Shown in pieces: positions 57,160 through 64,000 of a stretch of DNA of 64,000 bases. A model generated the notes under the pieces. It made no database searches, was not told the origin of the DNA, and saw only the letters and a program-made list of their open reading frames with translations. The DNA is taken from positions 1,567,001-1,631,000 of the forward strand of contig JANJXV010000101.1 of assembly GCA_024803745.1 (NCBI GenBank), given 5' to 3'. This DNA is from Megascapheus bottae. Lineage: Eukaryota; Chordata; Mammalia; Rodentia; Geomyidae. Both the position numbers and the translations under genes were made by a program. The first letter of the stretch is position 1. Each line of letters opens with the position of its first letter.

Positions 57160-57668
57160 CAGGAAGGCTCTTTTCCTTTGTTTTGCAGAAACTGTTCTGT
57201 ATTCAAACAGAACCCTACCTGTATTAATCACTTCTGGAAAGGATTGTACTGCACCACCTAGCAAAAACCCTGAGAAACTTCAGCTTCCTGAACAACTAGC
57301 TGCAAAAAACTATGAAACGTAAGTAATACATTCCTTCAGCATTTGAAATGCTCATCAACTCCAGCCTTCACTCACTCTATTCATGAACAATATTCTTATG
57401 CCATCTGGTCCCTTACCTCTTGGAAAGTTAATAACCTTTGCTTCCTCTCTTACCACTTGGACACTTGGTGATTTCTTTCACATATCTTACATGCTAGCTT
57501 AAGCTCCCAGACTTAACAACAAAGAGGTTTTATTATAACAGTTCTAAACACGCATATATTTTGACCATATTTATTCTTTTTTTAATCTCTGCTCCTCTTG
57601 TTCATTTCTGGTTGCGTATCAAGCTCATGATTAAAAATGAAATTAATGTCCCCTAAGATATATTCCTC
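57160..57668. other. Unique DNA, no gene seen
   Basis: No repeat or gene recognised. Confidence 0.4.
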
Positions 57669-57670
57669 TT

Positions 57671-58179
57671 TGTTATGGCTGGTATCTAAAATGTTGCCCC
57701 AAAGCTATATGCTAAAGATTCGATTGCCTGCTGATATGCTTTTTACAAAGTGGTGGGATCATGAAAACTTTGTTCTCACCAAAGGATCAACCTACTCATG
57801 TGTCCATAATTTGATGAGCTATTGGGAAGGGATAAAAACTTTCCAATTTGAGCTGGGACTTAAGGTTGTTAAATGCATCCCTGAAATGTGTCCTTGTAAA
57901 TGATGTTTGTTCTGCTCTCTTCTCTCTCCTATTTCTCTTCTATCTCTGCTCTCCAGTCTTCAATTCTCTTTCTCCTTCTTCCACTTCTCTCCTTTTTCTC
58001 TTCTCTCTCTCTCTCCTGCCTACTTAACGTGAATAAATGGCTTCCTCCTCCACATATTCCTGCTACCATGATGTTCTGCTTCTCCCCAAAGCAGACTGAA
58101 ACTATATCCCAAAACAAATGTTGCCACCGTTAAGCTGATTTTCTTAGGTATTTTGCCATGGAGCTAGAAGGCTAGCACA
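57671..58179 (+). mobile_element. MaLR-type solitary LTR (MST/MLT1-like)
   Basis: Begins TGTTATGG and ends CTAGCACA, the TG...CA ends expected of an LTR. 'ggtatctaaaatgttgcccc' near the start and 'accatgatgttctgcttctc' near 58067, plus 'cttaggtattttgccatgga' near 58143, match the mammalian MaLR layout. A CT-rich block fills 57910-58015. No internal gag or pol region is attached and no 5-bp target duplication is evident. A non-functional solitary LTR. Confidence 0.75.
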
Positions 58180-58194
58180 TTCATTTACTAGCTA

Positions 58195-58845
58195 TTTTTT
58201 CATATATTTTTATTGTGATTAATAGAAGGGTTACATTATATTCACCAGATAGAAGATGCAATACTTCACAAACATTGATACCCTTTCTCATGTCTTGGTC
58301 CCCATTTCCCTCTCCCCACCCCTGCCCCTCATCTTGTTTTCCCTGCTTCCTTATCTATCCGATTTCAAATAACTAAATAAGCATATATACACTATATCCG
58401 ATAACAAGGTGAAATACTGTAACAATATAAGATAGCAGAGGGACAGCAAAAGAGATGAGAGATAACATAGTACATTAAAGACAACAATCACTCATTATAT
58501 GGCTTGTGTTTCTATATCCTGGAGGTCCTTTCATGTAGTGTCATACTATGTGACCTTGTGTATCTAGGTTTTGCTCTATTGGAAATCTCTGCTAGGAGAG
58601 CCCAAGGTATCTACTGATTATGACAAATGAGGGAAACCATTGAGCCTATGTTCCTTTGAGTCTGGCTTACTTCACTTAATATGATTTTTCTAAGTCTTTC
58701 CATATCCTTACAGATGGGGCAATGTCAGTCTTTCTGACAGCAGCCTAGAATTCCATTGTGTATAAATTCCACATCTTGTGGATCCACTCATCAACTGAGG
58801 GGCATCTGGGTTGCTTCCATATCTTTGCTATAGTAAATAGTGCTA
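58195..58845 (-). mobile_element. L1 3' end, antisense (ORF2 terminus plus 3' UTR)
   Basis: T-run, 'catatatttttattgtgatt', C-rich tract at 58305-58345, then the complement of the ORF2 end ('tccattgtgtataaattcca' near 58750), ending near 'gtaaatagtgctat'. Fifteen bases separate it from the LTR end. 5'-truncated within ORF2. Confidence 0.92.
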
Positions 58846-58929
58846 TCTAGATATTTTCTTTACCACTGTTTGCAATACTTCATTGATATTATCTCAGAGG
58901 CACACTCTGACTCAACTTTCAGATCTTAA

Positions 58930-59060
58930 TGATTCTTTTATTTCTTTACACAAATAAAATTTTCCATTGTCATTCAACTCTTCTACTCAGTAATCTTCAG
59001 TAGCTCTCTATTTCATCCAATAATAGGCCAAAATTTCTCCTGAACCAGGAAACAGAAACT
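58930..59060 (+). mobile_element. L2 LINE fragment
   Basis: 'ctactcagtaatcttcagta' and 'gctctctatttcatccaata' match the L2 region around its conserved 3' half. Diverged. Confidence 0.45.
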
Positions 59061-59064
59061 TAAG

Positions 59065-60598
59065 TCTCTGAGCTAGCTAATTAAACTTCTAAATTTCAAA
59101 ATCACCATCTATGCATATGTGTGGACATTTATATAGTAATATTCAAATGGTAAAAGATTCTTTATAATCTTTTCTATTCACCTAATGAATTATTCCCATC
59201 ATCATATACTCTTCTACTCCTTGGTTATGATTCCCACTGTGATATCATTAACAATTCGTTATGGATCCCATTTCTTCTAAGTTTCTCTTCTTTCTACTTA
59301 GGATGGTTTTCTCACACCAGTAACCTTATGTTTGACCTAATTTTGATACGATTTTCTGACCCTGTTCGAGAGCTCAGACATCAAAAAGATATTCACCATC
59401 TTTCTAGAAACTGGCTTTGGTTTAACCCTAAAATGAGTAAATAGGTGTTCTTCATGAACTGCACTCAAAGCTTACTTGCTACTTAAAGCAAGACCTCAAA
59501 AAACATCACAACTAATAAAATCAATAATATCACAGAGTTCTTTTGTAAAGAACTTCAAGCATTTACATATATGCAATGAAACTGATGTGCAGTCAAAATG
59601 ACAGAAACAGATGGTTCTGCCATCACTTTATATGACACTTGTTTCTCCAGGCAGGTGAACAGAAGGAACCAGTGGTAGAAGGTGAAAAGGGTCTTGCAAT
59701 TTAGAACCCACTGAAGTATAAAATGCCACCAAACTTGTCTCAAATTAAAACACATTTTAGTTTCTTCATTTGAAATCCTATACTGGGTAAGATTAAAAAT
59801 CTCATAACTACCCAGATTTAAACTCTGAGCTTCTGATCATCCGAGGCCTGAAAATACTGGTTTGTGATGAACAGGTCTTAGGGAAACAGAAGGGGCATTT
59901 CCAATTCAAGATAAAACTATATCCATTGAGAATCTATATAACTGTCCAAACAAGAGTTTTCAAGATAAAATATCCAATTTATTTTAAAGTAAGATGTTTT
60001 AAATGTTCATATTCACCAAGTTTCACCAACTTACATATTCCTTTATTTAACAGTGATTTATTGATAAGAAATAATACAGTATAATGAACAGAGCACAATA
60101 TCTGGTATTGTATACCTTGGGTTTCCTTTCCTACCTCCCCTACTTGTTGATTCTGTAGAACTATAGTCCTGGAATAGAAGCCTGGCTTTATAAGATTCAC
60201 TTTTCTCTACTGTCATGAAGCAGAATGTAGCATGTAAGTCCAGACAGTATTTGGCATTTTCTGAACAACTAAGTATAAACTCACCTCCTTCACTCACGTT
60301 CCTTCTCCTGCCATGTCCTATTATGCACATGTTGAGCACACTTCAACTCCAAAGTTCAGAGTGTGAAAAAGTTCAAACTTTATACTTAATGCTATGAATA
60401 TTATCTCTCAGCCCAGAAAGCAGAATCACAATTCTGCCATTCTTTGGTGTCACTACTTTTCATCATTCACACTGCAGCTTAAATTTTGCACCCAAGAAAA
60501 GTCAAAACTTCCTGCCTACTAGCACATGGTGAATATTAATCCTTAGCGTCCATTCTTTCTTTCACAGTGTGTATCAATACTCCACTACCTAAATATAA

Positions 60599-60600
<2 letters not shown>
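59065..60600. other. Unique DNA, no gene seen
   Basis: Frames at 59555, 59979 and 60058 are short and domain-free. No named repeat. Confidence 0.4.

Positions 60601-60601
<1 letters not shown>

Positions 60602-60650
<49 letters not shown>
60602..60650. repeat. (GT)n microsatellite
   Basis: An uninterrupted run of about 24 TG units. Uninterrupted runs are usually highly polymorphic. The Cys/Val alternating frames across it are artefacts. Confidence 0.97.
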
Positions 60651-60651
<1 letters not shown>

Positions 60652-60654
60652 TAA

Positions 60655-61485
60655 GAGGCCTGGAAACACATTTTTCTTGGTATATCTATCTGGCAATTCT
60701 CCTTGGAGCTTCCTCACTCATTTCTGTGTCCATCTTTATATGGTTCTCTTCCCTCAGGATTCCTATGTCCAACTGTCCTTCTCCCTTCTCTAAAAAGATA
60801 TCCAGTCCTTAGATTGATGGCTCACAGTCATTGGTAATCATCTCATGCTAACTGCATCTGCTATGACTGTTTCCAATAAGGTTTCAGTCACAAGTACAGG
60901 ATTAACACTGGAAAGCACCAAGGAAAGCTTAGCACCCTTTTGGAGTAACCAAGGAAAAATATAAGCCAAAATGAATCTAACCATGATAGCTTTCTTTTGT
61001 CTTCTACTTTCAATATTACCCATGTGATTAGTAATAACATAACTCACTAATTTGTAATTTTCTTCTATCTATAGTTGGTTCCAGTTGGAAATGGAAGTGA
61101 TGGGTTGCGCTCTGGCTTAGTGAATTAACCCTATTTTTGATCAACTTTCCATAAAATCTAACTAAAAGTGCCTATATTATAGCAAATTTGATAATTAAAT
61201 GATATTTTAAGAGCCTGGAGAAACTGGTAACACTAAACAGTTATCTACTGGATGGGACCCAAAAAGTGATTAATGTTACCTACCCATCATGCCCAAGTCC
61301 TGGAGTGCTAAAGCACTCCAGTTCTTGTATCTGGGTCAGACTTGATCAACGTCCAAAATAAATTAAAAATATAGAAAACATTTTTAACAATATTGTCCAT
61401 TCAGCCCTTAAGAACAATTGAAGTTTGCACTGCTAATTCTGATGAAATAACAAAAAAGACCATAATGAAAATATACGCGCAGTCT
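60655..61485. other. Unique DNA, no gene seen
   Basis: No repeat or gene recognised. Confidence 0.4.
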
Positions 61486-61489
61486 AAAA

Positions 61490-61792
61490 GATTTGCAATA
61501 GAGCAAAATCTTGATACATAAGGACATATAATGTGAAGCTTATTGAAAGGACCTCCAGGATGGTGAAACAAAAGCCATATAATGAATGATTGTTGTCCTT
61601 AATGTACTATGTTGTCTCTCATCTCCTTTGCTGTCCCTTGGTTATCTCATATTGGTATAGTATCTCACTTTGTTATCTGATATATTGAATTTATTTGTAT
61701 TTGGATATTTGAAATTTGATAGGGAAGGGGGAAAACCAAGACGGGTGGGGGGTGTGGGGGGGGAGGGAAACGGGTACCAAGACATGTGAAAG
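61490..61792 (+). mobile_element. L1 3' UTR fragment lacking its 3' end
   Basis: Starts 'gatttgcaatagagcaaaat', keeps the G-rich tract at 61723-61768, but stops at 'aagacatgtgaaag' and enters unrelated DNA. The last ~90 bp of the L1 3' UTR and the A-tail are absent. It shares 'ggtatagtatctcactttgt' with 53106, so the subfamily is the same. Confidence 0.9.
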
Positions 61793-61794
61793 AC

Positions 61795-64000
61795 ATTTGT
61801 TTCAGAGTTCATTTGTTGGACTTATGCTAGGAAAAATCAACTAATGGCGATGCAGACAATAAAATATGAGGATTTACCTATCAAACAGCTTGAAAAACAT
61901 TAAGAAACATTTTAGTAAAGTGCTTATACTTATTTTTAATCAGTCAGAATTTCATTTCAATATCAAGGCACCCTTCACAAACTTATGAAATCCCTGATGA
62001 CTAAAGTACAACAAGATTCTGCAGGAAAAGGTAACACACCTAAGAGACTGTGATGAAGGGGTGGATGAGCCATGGCGTAGAAATCTAAGAGCAGAACAGC
62101 ATAGATAGTCTATCAACTCCAGCTGGAGAGTGTTGTTTGCTTCTGTTTTCAGGGACAGAGTTCATGAATCATCCCATCAGTTTTTAAAACTTCAATCAGA
62201 GAAGTCAACTATTTGATGTGCAATCTTTATTTTCTTTTTTTTCCCACCCAAACCATAATATAGTGCAGAAAGAATATGTGTGTGAGGGATGCAAATAATA
62301 ATCGCTACACCAAGTCGTCTTGGTGTTGACAGAAAAAAAAAGAAGAATTCCAGCAGCAATGTGTGAATCACGGGGAAACCATTACTGATGTGGCCAGTTC
62401 AGGTCACTGTGTTTTCAGATTGGCGGCCCCACAGAGCCTCCACAGTTCAAGTCCCATCTGACACGCACACATGCACTCTGGATCACTCAAAATAAAAACT
62501 GCTCTCCCTACACTTGTCTGTCTCCATGAGGTCAGCATTAAATAACTATTATGTCTGGCATAAAGAGCAATGGCTGCTCTTTTTTTCAAATGCCACCAGT
62601 TCCCATTTTAAAGTAAATGCCATTTGGTCAAAAATATGTATTCGTCTTGAAATCTGATAGGACTGAGTTGCAAAGCACTTCTGATTTTGTGCTCAGAGTA
62701 CTTTTGTGGGGAAATTGCCACTACCCACTCAGGCCTCTAGGGCCCCAGAGCTCAGGAATCGCTGAGCTCTGTCATTCTCGCCTACTTCTGCTGATTCCAT
62801 GAGCCTTAGTGCCACCTCTGTCCATCATCATAGCATGTCTCTAATGTGTCTTAAATTTTTTCAAATGAAAATAGAATGACATACAATGATAATTTTTATA
62901 GTAACTGTAAATTTACATTATTTTATTAATAAAAATCAATTGTGCAAGCCTCATGTATTACTGTTATACTGGACCCCAGTAATTATGAATACTGTCAATC
63001 TACCTTCTATTAGTAACATTATTCTGGAATTTTAGGGTTATTTTTAACCATTTTAGAACATATTAGTTTTACAAGTTCTCATTTACATACACACATACAT
63101 ACATAAGACAAACCCAAGTAAACCTTGCTTCTGATGTCTCTCTCTGTCTCTCTCTCATCTCAACACAACCCCCTTTCTTAAAACATTTATCAGGAAAACA
63201 CTGACTAACACACTGAATTCATAACCTAACTTTGGGGATTGAAACTTCTTCCTACAATTACTTAATAAAAACAAATATTGTTAAAACCATTATCAATGCT
63301 TTGTTTTCCTGCTAGCATATAAGTACTCTATCAAATTCTGAAGTACTTGTTTTTTGAATACATACCAAGAATATGACTAGCATTTGGCAGAGGAAGTGGA
63401 TGAATATCTTAGTTTCCAGAATGCCTCTCTCTATACCCCTATGAACATTTCTAATTAGGGTTATGGCAACACTTGATAAATGTTCCAGGTTTCATACCCT
63501 GTAATCATCAGATTCTCATATGATTGGATAAAAAGATATTTGCATGATACACATGAAGCTGCCAAAATCTCTGACTGCTTAGTGCAACATCAAAGTAGAT
63601 GGATGTGGTCCTGGGAAGGTAAAAGACAGAAAATTCCAAAGTACTATGTCCCTCATTATAGCATCAGGTTCCGAGATTTTCCCTCAGTTCCCTCAACTTG
63701 AGAAAGTTACCAAGGGAATTGCTGATAACAGTATGACTCTTCTTTATAACTGCAGGGAACCTCAGGAGAGCAGTCATTATGTTTTCCAACTGTTTAAAAA
63801 TAATTTCCTTTCTATAGCTGAATTTTTAATGTTTACTATCTGTAAAAGATGGTTTTAATGTACACGAAAGATGGAAGGCAAATTATCAGGAACTGCCCCT
63901 TCCCCTGGGAATTTCTATTTATAATGCGAAAGACATGAACATGAATGTAACTTCAATAGGAGTACATGAAGACATTAAATTTTAGGTAACAGAAGATCAA
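61795..64000. other. Unique DNA, no gene seen
   Basis: No named repeat. 62300-62480 is somewhat GC-richer, and short frames at 62404-62802 and 63480-63858 have no domain. A short (TCTC)n run lies at about 63137-63158. Confidence 0.4.

Noticed and set aside
57637..57903. 88-codon frame at the LTR
   Set aside because: It lies inside the non-coding MaLR-type LTR and has no retroviral domain.
60567..60812. Cys/Val alternating frames
   Set aside because: Produced by the GT microsatellite.

Overview
The window looks like nuclear DNA of a mammal, most probably a rodent of the pocket-mouse and kangaroo-rat group (Geomyoidea). It is AT-rich, has no operon-like or dense coding structure, and is full of mammalian interspersed repeats (L1, L2, MIR, MaLR-type LTRs). 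The most telling repeats are tRNA-like/7SL-like SINEs of the ID-Geo and IDL-Geo type. They share a head ending in 'cctgtaatcctagctactca', a middle 'ttatctccaattaaccacca' and a right module 'gctgtggctcaagtggtaga'. I recognise these from memory of heteromyid genomes, so genus and species are not assigned.

I find no convincing host protein-coding exon, functional tRNA, rRNA or small RNA gene. Open frames of 60-220 codons are explained by microsatellites (2731-3267, 44478-44519, 60602-60650), by L1 ORF2 remnants (34594-35165, 41066-41337) or by chance in AT-rich DNA. The window is best read as intergenic or intronic DNA.

Layout. 1-3300: mostly unique DNA with one IDL SINE, a CA repeat and a 540-bp purine tract with a hidden ~50-bp higher-order period. 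3300-18100: unique DNA with a MIR, an old L1 3' end (5870-6362), further L1 pieces and an L2. 18150-19930: a fossil antisense L1 ORF2 broken by SINEs, one with a visible target-site duplication. 20000-33000: unique DNA with scattered SINEs, MIR, L2 and two L1 3' ends, plus non-repeat islands that could be conserved regulatory DNA (for example a perfect 16-bp palindrome at 27122-27137). 33950-35582: three L1 fragments back to back. 36010-37450: the only GC- and CpG-rich segment, with two short tandem arrays, an exact NRF1 consensus, a YY1-like site and opposed splice-donor-like sites. It is either the promoter/5' UTR of an L1 lacking its body or a CpG-island promoter of an unannotated transcript. 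38000-64000: unique DNA with many young L1 3' ends (41066, 53106, 53505, 56392, 58195, 61490), a MaLR-type LTR (57671-58179), a GT repeat and more SINEs.

There is no gene system to explain. The activity visible is retrotransposition: L1 copies sharing a G-rich 3' UTR, with SINEs probably mobilised by L1 enzymes. The most unusual segment is 36010-37450. All family names come from pattern memory; no database search was run.
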